Below, piece after piece: positions 11,368-22,540 of a DNA stretch of 64,000 bases (within the stretch, counting starts at the first letter, position 1; each line of letters opens with the position of its first letter). The DNA comes from Cryptomeria japonica (Eukaryota; Streptophyta; Pinopsida; Cupressales; Cupressaceae): the NCBI RefSeq assembly GCF_030272615.1, contig NC_081414.1, positions 232,362,733 to 232,426,732 of the forward strand, written 5' to 3'. Position numbers and translations under genes: made by a program. Under the pieces are notes generated by a model. That model worked only from the letters and a program-made list of their open reading frames with translations, was not told the DNA's origin and did not search any database.

Positions 11368-14300
11368 TTATTTAAAGACATGATAGACTAAATGAGGTAT
11401 TTGAATATGACATGCTAAATGCTCAACTATAAGTGAGATCAAAAACATGTATAAAATGATAAAAATTGAAGAAGAAAAGTCACAAGAAATCTTATAAGAG
11501 GGATGAGTGTAATTTATTAGAGCCTTATCCCTGGAGGAAAGGACTTTATGATGAATAGGAGATAAAGATTCATAAGTGGATTTAGAAATTTGAGGGGATT
11601 CATAAAGAGATTTGTTCATGCCAAGATTTCCTTATGAGGGGAATGAGAGTTGATAGAAGTAGAAGATGATTTAGTTGAAGTGAGATCATCATCACTACTA
11701 AATATAGCATTCACATTGAGAGATGGTCTTTTAGATGCTTTGGTGGGCTTAGAAAGATTAAATCCAAGTCCAAATGAATATTCATGCATGTTATGTTCTA
11801 AAGGAACTTTAATTCCTTGTTCATTTGTGCCACAACCATTTCTACTATAGCCACTCTTAGCCAAAATATGAAAACCACGACCATAACGATTAGCCATTTC
11901 AGAAAGAAAAGGTGATTTTTCATAAGACAAAGAATCAAATTCTTCAAAATTAGAGGTGTGAGGAGAAGAAGTTTGAGAAGCGGCCACAAAATTATTGCTC
12001 ATAGGTTCAGGTAAGACTGATTGATTTCTAGTTTCTTCCTTCTTTTTAACTTTAAGCTCTCTAGGAGGAACCCTATACTCACCTACAAAGGTGGGATTGA
12101 AATCAAGAGATCCCCAATCGTCTTCTGCGAGAACCTTCTCAGGATCAAAAGCCTTTTCATGTGTAGATTCAAGTTGAGAAGAATCTTCTTCAGGAACATC
12201 AGACTCATCCAAAGAATTTTGATTATCAGAGGGTGATGATTCATCCATAGGTATCTTGTTTAACGAGTCATCACTAGAAGAGGAAGGCTTAGAAGAACTC
12301 CCTTTGGAAGTAGATGTTTGTAAACAAGTTTGAAAATTAGTATCACCTATCATGGTATATGTCTTATTATTATAAATAAATTTAACTTGTCTATGCAATG
12401 TAGAGGGGACAGCTTGCATACTGTGAATCCAAGGTCTCCCTAATAACAAGTTGTATGTTAGATTTCCCGACATAACATGGATAGGAGTAGGCAAAGTAAC
12501 AAGTCCCACTGTGATGGGTAAGGTGATAATACCTAATGAAGACTTAGCCACATTATCAAAGCCTCGAATGGGACGAGAGTCAGGCTCAATAAGGGATGTA
12601 TCCACATTCATCTTATGCATTAGATTAATGCTACACACATTAAGGCCAGAACCATTATCTACCAGTGTTCGTCTTATAGCAGTGTCATTTATGATAACCA
12701 CAATCATCAAGGGATCATATTGATGTTGAATTTCACTAGTAGGCAACTCATCTTGAGTAAACACAATTTGAGCTTTAGGATTCATCACAGAGTTAAACAA
12801 AGACACTATATTACTAGGTGTATTAGGTGGAGGAACATTCAAATCTTTCAAGGCATCTTGTAACATTCCATGATGAGCGGAAGAAGTTTGGATCAAATCC
12901 CAAAGGGATATCTTAGCAGGGGTAGCTTTAAGTTGTTCTATGAGATCATATTCCTTACCAAGAACTTGTGAAATACGAGGAGCTTGAGAAAGAATAGTTG
13001 GGAAGGAGGAAGTGAAGTTGGGATAACTGGAGGAGAATTAGGTTGCCTATTGTTTCTTGTGTTATAGGTATGAGCAACCGCATTATAACTCTCTCTAGTC
13101 AGTTGCTTAGCATACTCATAAGGGCTCTTAGTAGAATAACCTCCTTGCACAGTAATAATAGGTTTCTTAGGAGAATCATTAGCATAACCACCTTGAACCA
13201 CTAAGATAGGCTTATTTAAAGGTTGAGAATTTTGAGAAGGACAAGCACCTTGGATAGTGAAGAGAGGTTTGTTAAGTGTTTCATTCACATGTATCAAATT
13301 GATTGAGGATGGTTTAGAGGAATGAACAAAAGTGTTGGAAGAATTATTGATAGTCTTCTCTTGCAATAAAATCTTATCACGGGTTAAATCAATTTTAGGA
13401 GAGAGACAAGGGGTAGGCATTGATGTTCTAGTAGGAAGAGTAATACTAGGGAAGGTCATATCATCCTCTATCATCAAAGGATCTACATGGGGAATAAACT
13501 CTCTAGGAGAAGGATCAACATTACTCTCTAAAGTCTCACTTTTGAGAGGGAGATCTTTGAAAGAGATGTTAACCATCTTGTTTTGAACTAGGGTTTCCTT
13601 ATGAGTAGAACCAAGTTGAGGAGAGGGAGAATAATTGAGATTCAAGGAAGGTGAGAAACTATCAAGGGAGTTTTCAATCTTGATTTCATCCCCTTTGGCT
13701 AGGGTTCTCTCATGGGGAAGAGAATAATCTACACCTTCTTCTAATGGTTCATCCCAAATAGTGAGGTTGTTGAAAGGAATGTTTGAAGTATTGTCAATTT
13801 TGGGAAAGGAGATAACATTGTTTATTAATTCCTCATCCTTGGGAGGGAGAGCATCAATAGATGTGTTAAACTCATCCTCTTTCCTCAAAATATGTTAAAT
13901 ATGATCTTTAGGGGAGAGAGAATTAAGGAAATTTCTTATTGTTTCATCTTCTTTCTCTAAGGGATGCTTATGGGTAAGACCAACTTTAGGAGAAGGGTAA
14001 GTACTTATCATTAATTCATCATCTCTAGTGAGAATTTTGTTGGAAAAGGAAATGCCATCTCTAGGAAATGTAGGGATAATGTCATCTTCTTGCACAAAAG
14101 GATCCTCATGAAGGGAGTGTTTTTTAGGAGGAACATGAACATATTTCTCCAAAGATTCATGCTTAGGAAGGAGATCTTTGAAAGAAGTGTTCATAACCTC
14201 TTGTTGCACCAACATGCCCCCATTGAAAGGACCAACTTTAGGGGAAAATAAGTCAATGTCCATAAATACCTTTTCACTTAGAGAAGCATCATGTAGGGAA

Positions 14301-14562
14301 GGTGAAGTAACATTAAGAAGGTGTTTATGATATCATTCTCTTCCTCTAGGATAGCTAAATAGGAAGGGCACATTTTAGGAGAATTGTCAAGATCACTCTT
14401 AAAGTCTTCATCCTTAGAGCATGGGAGAGTCTCAAAGGGATTGGTAGCAACTCTTTTAGGCACTAAAATGTTGTTATAGATGGGGGGAGGTTCTTTAGGA
14501 GAAGGAAAAATTGAAACAAGGGAAGCTAACCCATTATCACATCTTCGAAATGAATACATCAC
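11368..14562 (-). pseudogene. Family A polyprotein, right copy (frameshifted)
   Basis: Second copy of the 901-4071 product, read from 14562 down. It is broken by a frameshift near 14280-14335, a stop near 13892 (Glu codon to TAA), a frameshift near 12995 just before the protease, and a one-base loss near 11619 close to the C-terminus. It lacks the TAG found in the left copy, so the two copies decayed independently. The protease loop reads VDNGSGLN and the glycine-rich SGYSRNGCG segment is present. Small in-frame differences (extra codons near 13850, a shorter SPSPQLGS stretch) show the arms are distinct alleles of the family. Confidence 0.8.
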
Positions 14563-14673
14563 GACAACAATTTTCCTCTTTCAAATGATAACACATGCAA
14601 AATAGAAGGAAATTTTTAATTTTAACCAATGCAAGCACTTAGAATGTAGATTTAGAAAATGAAATTTATGATT

Positions 14674-15250
14674 CAAATGAGATTCTAATTTACAAAAAGA
14701 TATTAGAGAAAAACTTCTATTTTCTGAGTTTACTTCTTTCCAACAGTTGTGCGCAACTCTTCACAATTATCAACTGACTGTGAGTCAAATGGAACAAGCA
14801 AATCCTATGGCTCCGAGTGATAAGGGTGATAGTAGTCAACAACCATTTGGGAAGTTTAAACCGAACAGAGAGTCAATTAAATTCAATGAAAACATCATCA
14901 ACAACAATGTGAATGCAGCATCAGGTGTGCCTCCTATTTCTAAATTTTTCAAGAAAGAAAGAAAGTTTACTCCTTTGAATGAATCATTGCATAGTATTAT
15001 GAATAAGTTATTGGAACAAAATGTGCTTACGCTTCCTCCTATAAGGCAAATAGATCCTGCAAAGATTAATTCACCCTATTTTGATAACAAATCTTTTTGT
15101 CAATTTCATCGTCATCCTGGGCATGATACTGAAAAATGTTTTGCTTTGAAGGGTAAAATTCAAGATTTAATTGATAATAATACTATCTCTGTTTCTGGTA
15201 TGAATGATAAAGGCAACACATCTATAGCTCCTCCTAACCAAAATCTTTAG
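14674..15250 (+). pseudogene. Family B gag, C-terminal part
   Basis: Starts abruptly at the palindrome junction, so gag is 5'-truncated; the first Met (14747) is internal. The nucleic-acid-binding finger CQFHRHPGHDTEKC (15098-15139) has Cys-x2-His-x4-His-x4-Cys spacing and a following KGKIQDLID helix, as in plant Ty3/gypsy gag proteins. A single TAG at 15248-15250 separates it from the in-frame protease. The C copy on the minus strand has no stop there, so this is a mutation rather than a programmed site. Role: binding and packaging element RNA in the cytoplasmic particle. Confidence 0.75.
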
Positions 15251-15265
15251 ATTTTTACTGATCCA

Positions 15266-16807
15266 TTGCCTTCTCATACCTCTAATGCGATTGATACTAA
15301 TGATTCCTCTGTCTCACCTGATGATCTTGTGTCTATGACTCCGAATGTGATTAACTTTGTAGAGCAGCAGAAAATCCCTAAAGAACCTTCCATCACATTT
15401 GATTCCAGTGAAACTATCAGGGCACTTGATGGTCCTTTATATATAGTTGCAAAAGTCAAGAATACACCTTGCCGTGGAGTGCTTATTGATCCTTCTTGTA
15501 TGATTAATGTCATTACTGAAGAATTTCTTTTTACTTTGCAATTGAATCAAGTGATCTATGACGAAACAAATGTGGTTGTGAAATTATTTGATGCATTTTC
15601 TTCTCCTGCAATTGGTTCTATTACATTGCCTATTGAGGTCCATAACAAATCCCTTGATGTGGACTTTGCTATTATTCCATCATCCAAACAATTTCGTGTG
15701 AAGCTAGGCTATCCTTGGCTCTCTTCCATGAAAGCTATTGCTTCTCCTATTCATAAGTGCTTGAAATTTCCCCATAATGGTGAAGTTGTTACTGTCAATC
15801 ATAGTCTCTTTAAACCAGCTGAAAGAACTTCTAGCGTTCCTATTGATTACTTTTGGCCTAAACAATTCCAATCTCTTCCTCCGCGAAGTGATCATCTTTT
15901 TAAATCTTATCAAAAGTGGAAAAAAGATATGATCCTATCTCTAAGTGAACCTAGAACACCCAAACTTGACATTCCTATCGTTCTTGAGAAGGAAGTTCTT
16001 CCTTTGAAAGATAAAACTAATGTCTTTCCTCAAGAAGATTCCCAACCCATTCCTATGAATGTGACTATGTCTATATCTAATAAACTTCCTAAAAGTAGAC
16101 CTATACCTCCTCGTCATGATGGGCTTGGTCTCCTTCCTAAACCAAATATTCCTCCCTTATATGGAGTAGTTCCTCCTCCTTCCTCTTATGGAGAGAAGAG
16201 ACCTTCCTCTTCTCCTATTATTCAACCTAAGAGACCACAACCTAAACACCCAAGTGATAAGGATGAGAACATTCCTCCTCCTCACTCTCCTCAACTTCCT
16301 ACTAAGACTAGACGAAATTGTTATGCACGTGAACGCCGACGAAAGCGTCATCTTAGAGCTCAGGCAGCTGCTTCTCAAACTTTGCAATCCCCAAAAACAC
16401 CTTCAGCTAGTATTATTCCATTTTCTCCTCAGCCAAAAATTGAGCCAAAATCTCCTAAACATAAGATGCATGATGGTCTTGATCCTGTGCGAGCTAAAGA
16501 TCCTATTTTTATAAATCTTGATGATGATATAGATGAAAATGTTATGCATGATGAAAATGTTACTTCTATTCATTCTGATAGTGAATATGAATATGTTGAT
16601 GTTGATAACCATTTATCTAATGAATTTTCTAAAGCACTTATCCTAGCTCCTAGACAAGAACAACGTGGCTCGGAACATGAACATAGCCCTTGTTTGGATC
16701 TTGTGATAGCTCCATCTGCTGTGTTGGATGTTCCTCCTCTAGCATGTTTCCTACCTTCCCGAAATATTGATCAGCAAGATCGGGGGGTAGATGATGTGCT
16801 AGACTAG
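15266..16807 (+). CDS. Family B protease domain with Pro-rich tail, no pol
   Basis: Open for 513 codons, in frame with the gag segment. Residues ~50-185 form a retropepsin-like domain: an Asp at 15488-15490 in the loop LIDPSCMINVIT, a second half VKLFDAFSSPAIGSITL, and the motif LGYPWLSSMKAIASPIHK. The canonical Asp-Thr/Ser-Gly is Asp-Pro-Ser-Cys, with the glycine missing, and the C copy has the same loop. The rest is Pro/Ser-rich with a basic patch (CYARERRRKRHLR) and an acidic stretch with DSEYEYVDV. The frame ends at TAG without reaching reverse transcriptase. The product probably belongs to a non-autonomous element; proteolytic activity is uncertain. Confidence 0.7.
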   Translation: MPSHTSNAIDTNDSSVSPDDLVSMTPNVINFVEQQKIPKEPSITFDSSETIRALDGPLYIVAKVKNTPCRGVLIDPSCMINVITEEFLFTLQLNQVIYDETNVVVKLFDAFSSPAIGSITLPIEVHNKSLDVDFAIIPSSKQFRVKLGYPWLSSMKAIASPIHKCLKFPHNGEVVTVNHSLFKPAERTSSVPIDYFWPKQFQSLPPRSDHLFKSYQKWKKDMILSLSEPRTPKLDIPIVLEKEVLPLKDKTNVFPQEDSQPIPMNVTMSISNKLPKSRPIPPRHDGLGLLPKPNIPPLYGVVPPPSSYGEKRPSSSPIIQPKRPQPKHPSDKDENIPPPHSPQLPTKTRRNCYARERRRKRHLRAQAAASQTLQSPKTPSASIIPFSPQPKIEPKSPKHKMHDGLDPVRAKDPIFINLDDDIDENVMHDENVTSIHSDSEYEYVDVDNHLSNEFSKALILAPRQEQRGSEHEHSPCLDLVIAPSAVLDVPPLACFLPSRNIDQQDRGVDDVLD

Positions 16808-17536
16808 TTTCATTAGCATAGAAGACTCTCTCCTCCTCTCTTTTGTTACTTCTTCTATGTGTTATTCTCATTCTTCTATTTGTTGTCCTTAGTGTTGTCT
16901 ACTTGAGGACGATGCAAAACATTGAGATCTCTTTTGGTCTCTCTCATGTTGACTCAAAAGACACATGTGTTCCCTTCTTCTAGGTGACCTTCCTTGATTG
17001 GGGAATGAAGAACAATTATGCATACATACATATGATATACATGAATTATCATAGAGCATACTGACCCCGATGAAAGCGAAGTCACCTCGTGCTTTGTGTT
17101 TTGTGTCTATTATCCTTGGGCTTATCTCACACTTGGGGGCTAAATCCTTGTGATAACGTGCTCCTTTCCTCTCTCATTTCTTATATGTATCACTACCTTA
17201 AAGCAATCACCCCCGGTAAGGCGTGTGCGATCACTTTAACGTAGGGGGGCATACATCCCGTCTATATCTTTTCAAGATACTTGGAAATTTCTTGACAAAT
17301 TTAGCTTTGCCTTGAAAATTTTTTATATCTTTCTTGCATGACTCACAGTGAGGGAACCTTACTACTGATAGTCATGGTTCTCCCTCGTGATCTTCCCTTT
17401 TACTTTGTCAATCGAAGTCGTAAGATCCTTAGTCCACTGGGGGCTTTGTGTATCTTGCCTCCTTGACGTGGTGAAAGTTTTTCAATGTTGTTTCCTTGTA
17501 CTTTACCGGAAGTATAAGCGTACGCTTATACTCCCG
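16808..17536 (+). other. 3' non-coding region of family B
   Basis: No coding signal. Several G-run tracts resemble the PPT: TGGGGGCTAAAT near 17134, a GTAGGGGGGCATACA tract at 17241-17255 and CTGGGGGCTTTG near 17437. The true PPT follows at 17537. Confidence 0.55.
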
Positions 17537-17553
17537 CTAAAGTGGGGGCTAAA
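17537..17553 (+). other. Polypurine tract of family B
   Basis: GCTAAAGTGGGGGCTAAA abuts an LTR beginning TGTAGCATCC. It is identical in core to the family A tract at 5939-5957, linking the families. Confidence 0.8.
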
Positions 17554-18768
17554 TGTAGCATCCTAAAATTGCGACACTTGTAATTTTGACTGCATTTGGG
17601 TCTTCACGATGGCGATGCAACATTGAACCTAAATGGAGACCCCGAAACTTGTTCATGACATCAAAAACTGCATTTTTCAGCACCCTGGCCTGATCCTCCT
17701 TGCACCCCGTTGTCCCTGGAGGTGGGACCATGGTGCCCAGCGCCCTAGTCCTGCAGGACTAGGGCGCCCAGCACCCTGGTCCCCCAGGACCATGGCACCC
17801 GGTCTCTTATGGGGCTTCGGGTCTTTAAGTTTGCAAATTGGAAAATAATGTTTCCTGGTCGGCCTAAGGTCGGGAAAATCAGTCTATCAGCCCTAATTGA
17901 CAAGTATATAAACTACTTTTCCTCTCCTAGAAAGGGGGAGAAAAAGAGGAGGACATATGTGAGCAAGGCGCGAAAGCGATATTCAAACATTCAAGCATTC
18001 AAGCATTCCTTCAAGCAATTGAGTATTCTAAGTCTCCATTCAAGGCTAGGTGTTGCATTCAAGACAAGGATTCAACCATTGAAGAGGAGATCACTTACAA
18101 CACATTACATACTACATACATTACACCTTCGCATGTAAGAATACAAACATTCTTACAACAAGGTATCAGTACTTGTTTACATTACAAACATTTACATTTA
18201 CAGCATTCTCATTTCTTGGTTAATTCCAAAACCGGGGTTTGACCTAAAGGCAAACCCCTCATCCCTAACCCCCCAATCGTCCTCTCTTTTCTGTGTGTAG
18301 GTTGCAGGTACGCGGCTGTAATTGAAGATCTGGAATCCTTGTGCAAAGACGAACAGATCCACCTTCGTTTCGTGGATTTTTTGGAGGACCGTGTGCACGC
18401 CGGGCGCCATCGTCCTATCAACTTTCGCTCAAATTTGTAGAACAGCACCGTCTCGACATTTTACTGCTAATTCCAGGTCCGCAGCTTCATCCCATATCCC
18501 TATCTCTGTTTATAAGTGAATCTTTCCTACTTTACATGTATTCCTAGTTCAATCATTCTATCTACATTTCTTTACAAAAGAGGGTATCCTTGATGTCTTA
18601 ACCCTTGAAACTCATTTAGAATCCAATCTTGCATTGCGTGGGATTGGATCTTGTGGGTTTCAACCCCTCTTTTGAATGTAAAGTCCCTCCTAAGTGAAAA
18701 CCATCAACCCTAGTGACTCTCCCTTCTCTCTCCTTGGAGTTGGGGAGGGGAGAACAACTAGGGTTCAA
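17554..18768 (+). mobile_element. Family B 3' LTR, end truncated
   Basis: Starts TGTAGCATCC after the PPT. It matches the minus-strand LTR of element C (38536 downward) from its start to near its end, including the ATTGGATCT block and the CTCTCCTTGGAG block (about 18640-18745). Features: a 28-base perfect palindrome centred on CTGCAG (17740-17767), a TATA box TATATAAAC at 17905-17913 and the conserved hairpin at 18383-18418. The last few dozen bases are replaced by pol of element D. Confidence 0.75.
17905..17913 (+). promoter_or_regulatory. TATA box of the family B LTR
   Basis: TATATAAAC about 350 bases into the LTR, positioned as U3 core promoter. Element C has a TATA-like sequence at 38204-38214 (minus) at a similar distance from its LTR start. 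Confidence 0.5.
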
Positions 18769-21700
18769 TTTTTCCGCTTTACAGCCATAAGAAAGATAAT
18801 AAAAGAAAAAGATATGATTCCCTAGGTGAAAAACTCCCTGAGGCGCCTTTGGATGAACAAGAAATAAAAACAAAGGGCGTATCTGAAAGTGAAAACCTGG
18901 AAAAGGCACTTGACGATGAGGGATTTGACCTCCCTACCATTGGTTACCTTCCATAGGACAAATCAAATTTGTTGATAGAAGAAATAGACCGCATCAACAT
19001 GGGCACCGAGGTCATTCCAAAAAATGTGCTCATTTCCAAATCCCTCACAGTTATCGAGAAACAAGACTTCATCAACTTCCTGACAAAGGTAAAAATCAAT
19101 TTTGCATGGTCCTATTCCGATATGCCAAGGTTGTACCCTACCTTGGTGGTTCACAATCTCGTCGTCCGCCCAGATGCAAAACCTATAAAACAAAAACTGC
19201 GCAAAATGCACCCACATATTGCACTTCTGGTCAAGGCAGAACTTCAAAAGTTGTTAGACGCGGAATTTATCAAACCAATAGATTATGTTGAATGGGTCTC
19301 CAACATTGTACCTGTAGGCAAACCTGCTGGTGGCATCCGCATCTACACAGATTTCCGAGATCTAAATATAGCTTGTCCTAAAGATGATTTCCCGCTCCCC
19401 AATATAGACATGATTGTGGACCTTACAGCAGGACATGAAATGTTATCGCTAATAGATGGGTTTTCTGGATACAACCAAATCAGGATAGCAGATGAGGATC
19501 AGCATAAAACTGCATTCACAACACCATGGGGTACCTTCTATTATTGTGTCATGCCTTTTGGCCTTAAAAATGCAGGAGCTACGTATCAACGGGCAATGAC
19601 AACAATTTTTCATGACCTCTTGCACAAAATTATGGAGGACTACGTGGATGATCTGCTAGGAAAATCCAAGACAAGACAAGACAAGAACACATCCCCATTC
19701 TAAAACAGATCTTTGAAAGATTGGAAAAATACAAGCTGTGCCTAAATCCCAAAAAGTGTGTGTTTGGCGTCACATCAGGAAAACTACTGGGATTCATTGT
19801 TTCCCACAGAGGCATCGAGGTTGATCCCACAAAGGTAAAAGCTATTATGGAAATGCCTCCACCAAAAACTCTCAGACAACTGCGCAATCTCCAGGGAAAA
19901 CTCCAGTCTGTCAGACATTTCATTTCACAACTAGCAGATAAGTGCCATCCATTTGCACACCTCCTGTGCAAGGACACAAAATTCAAATGGGACTGCTTAT
20001 GCCAAAAGGCCTTTGAGAAACTAAAAGAATATCTAGCATCACCTCCGATATTGATGCCTCCTACTCCTGGGAAACCCCTTATTTTGTATATATGTGCTAC
20101 TGCAGTAGCATTGGGGGCATTATTGGCACAGACAGATGATCGAGGGAAGGAACACGCCATTTACTACATCAGTCGGACATTGGTAGGATATGAACTCAAT
20201 TACACCTCCATTGAAAGAGCATGTTTGGCATTAGTGTTCAACACACAAAAACTAGGACACTATATGCTAAATAATAAGACAAAATTAATTGCTAAAATTG
20301 ATCCACTTAAATATCTCCTGTCCAAAGTTGCTCTCACTGGCAGAACCGCCAAATGGGTCATGCTCTTAAGCGAGTTTGGAATTGAATATGTGGACAGAAA
20401 GGCAATCAAAGGACAAGTCATTGCAGATTAGTTGGCTGAAGCTCCACTTCCAGGCGACCATCCTCTTCTCACAGAATTACCAGATGAGTTCATTATGACT
20501 GTTACCACATCCTCCACATGGAAATTGTATTTTGATGGCTCCTACACTCAAAATGGATCGGGGGCAGGAATATTATTGGTCACACCTTAAGGAGATGGCA
20601 TCCCCAAATCATACAAGATAGCCTTTGCATGTACCAATAACATAGCAGAATACGAGGCCCTCGTCACAGGTTTACGCTTGGCTATCCATTGGAAAATAAA
20701 GGAATTACAAGTCTATGGCGATTCCCAACTCATCATAAAACAAGTCAATGATGAATACCACACAAAAGATGATAAACTCCTTCCCTACTGTACCATGGTT
20801 GAAGATCTTAAGCAACATTTCACGGCAATCAAGTTTGACCAAATCCCACGAATAAACAATAGGGTTGCGGATGCAATGGCCACCATTGGCTCCCTCCTTC
20901 AAATGCCAGCACACAATCAGAAGTGTGAGTTCTTGGTCAAGCAATTGTTTATACCGGCATATGACCTACCAAAGTCTGAAATGGTGTGTGTTCTCGTTGG
21001 TCCCGAGTCCCCTTGGTACCAAGAAACCTTCGCTTTCCTCAAAGACAACACCATTCCCCCACACCTCACCAAAACCCAACAGCAAACCTTCATCCGTCGA
21101 TGTGCCCATTACACCATCCTTGCAGACACCTTGTTCAGAAGGCATTTTGATGGTTCCCTCCTAAGGTGTTTAGATAAACAAGAAGTCGAATGGGCATTAC
21201 ACTAAGTACACGAGGGTATCTGTGGGGCACACTCAAGTGGACTCACATTGGCTAAAAAACTTTTGAGAACAGGATACTATTGGCCTAAAATGGAAGAAGA
21301 TGTATACAATTATGTGAAGAAATGCATCCCTTGCCAGTAACATGGTGACAAGATTCATGCACCGTCACAAGAATTGCAGCCATTCATTACACCATGGCCC
21401 TTCTCACAGTGGGGGCTCGATCTCATTGGGAAAATCCACCCTTCATCTTTCCAACGGACATAAATTTATTATCACCACCACCAAATACTTCACCAAGTGG
21501 GTAGAGGCTATCCCTCTTACTTTCACCACAGGCAAGCAAATATCCAAATTCATCCCGAACTACCTAATCTGCCAATATGGCATCCCAAAAGTTATCATCA
21601 TAGATAATGGTAAACAATTTAAGAACCAGGATGTCAAAGAACTCTGCCAAAAATTCAACATCCAACACCGCTTCTCCACTCCATATTACCCCCAAGGCAA

Positions 21701-22271
21701 TGGCCAAGTTGAGGCTTCTAATAAAACCCTAATAAAAATCCTCAAAAGGACAATCAATGAAGCGGGTCGTGATTGGCACCTCCAAATCCATCCTGCATTG
21801 TGGGCCTACCGCACCTCCATCCGCACCCCCACAAGTACCACTCCTTATTCCCTAGTATTTGGTTCTGAATCCATCCTTCCCCTTGAGATCAAGATCCCCT
21901 CTCTAAGGGTATCGCTGCAAAACATCCTACCAGAGGAAGAATACAGAATTGCCCGCTTACAAGAGCTAGAATTGTTAGATGAAAGGCGCCTCAAGGCCTT
22001 GAATCATCTTCGGGTATATCAAAACCATCTGCGCATGAGTTATCATAAAAAAGTCAGAACCCGAGAATTCCAAGTTGGTGATCTTGTCCTCATGGAAAAT
22101 CAGAAAAATCTACAAGAAAGAGAAAAGAAAGGCAAGTTCGAGCCTAATTGGCTTGGACCATATGTAATCACAGCAAAATATGGATCAGGAGCTTATCAGT
22201 TGGCTACTCCTGAAGGCGATCCTTTGGATGATCCAATGAATATCATGCACCTCAAAATATTTTATGCTTAG
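18769..22271 (+). pseudogene. Ty3/gypsy Tat-type pol: RT, two RNases H, integrase (broken)
   Basis: Pol of an autonomous element, 5'-truncated by the family B LTR. Upstream coding sequence (from about 18800) runs into a TAG at 18954-18956. The reverse transcriptase has FRDLN, LPNIDMIVDLTAGHEMLSLID, MPFGLKNAGATYQRAM and YVDDLL (19641-19658). A frameshift follows at the ACAAG run (19671-19685). The RT-linked RNase H spans about 20050-20430. A second RNase H spans about 20515-20900 with all four acidic residues visible (YFDGS, AEYEAL, YGDSQL, RVADAM); dual RNases H are the mark of the Tat lineage. The integrase has an HHCC finger (21206-21337), Asp in WGLDLIG, Asp in IIIDNGKQF, Glu in GQVEASNK and a C-terminal WLGPY module. 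Stops are at 18954, 20429, 20588, 21203 and 21338, with a further frameshift near 21410-21450. Dead as a unit. Confidence 0.9.
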
Positions 22272-22540
22272 TCCTTAGAAAGTCTTAAATTGTCAAAAAA
22301 AAAAAAATCAAGAAAAAAAAAAAAATTTAAAAATGAGAAAAAGATCCTGAAAAATCGTCACTTTGGTGAAAACCTGGCAAATAGGCACCTTATGACACAA
22401 AAAAATTAAAAAATCAGAAAAAGAAAAAAAAACAATTCGTCCATTAGTGAAAACCACTTGGTGGCGCTATGGACAAGTACCTTGGTGAAAACCTCTGTGC
22501 AGACGCCAAGGTGGAATAGTTAGATTTGGAGATGACAAAG
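22272..22540 (+). other. 3' non-coding remnant of element D
   Basis: Two long A-rich runs (about 22297-22325 and 22400-22432) alternate with three copies of a GTGAAAACC-centred phrase (about 22360, 22450 and 22482) beside GC-rich words. No ORF. The sequence then joins copia pol, so D's PPT and 3' LTR are missing. Confidence 0.55.

Larger units (their letters stand above)
7943..14673 (-). repeat. Right arm of the 6.7 kb inverted repeat
   Basis: Reverse complement of 787-7556. Homology ends at 14673, where the sequence passes into family B gag. It carries the second, more damaged copy of family A, read on the minus strand. Confidence 0.9.
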
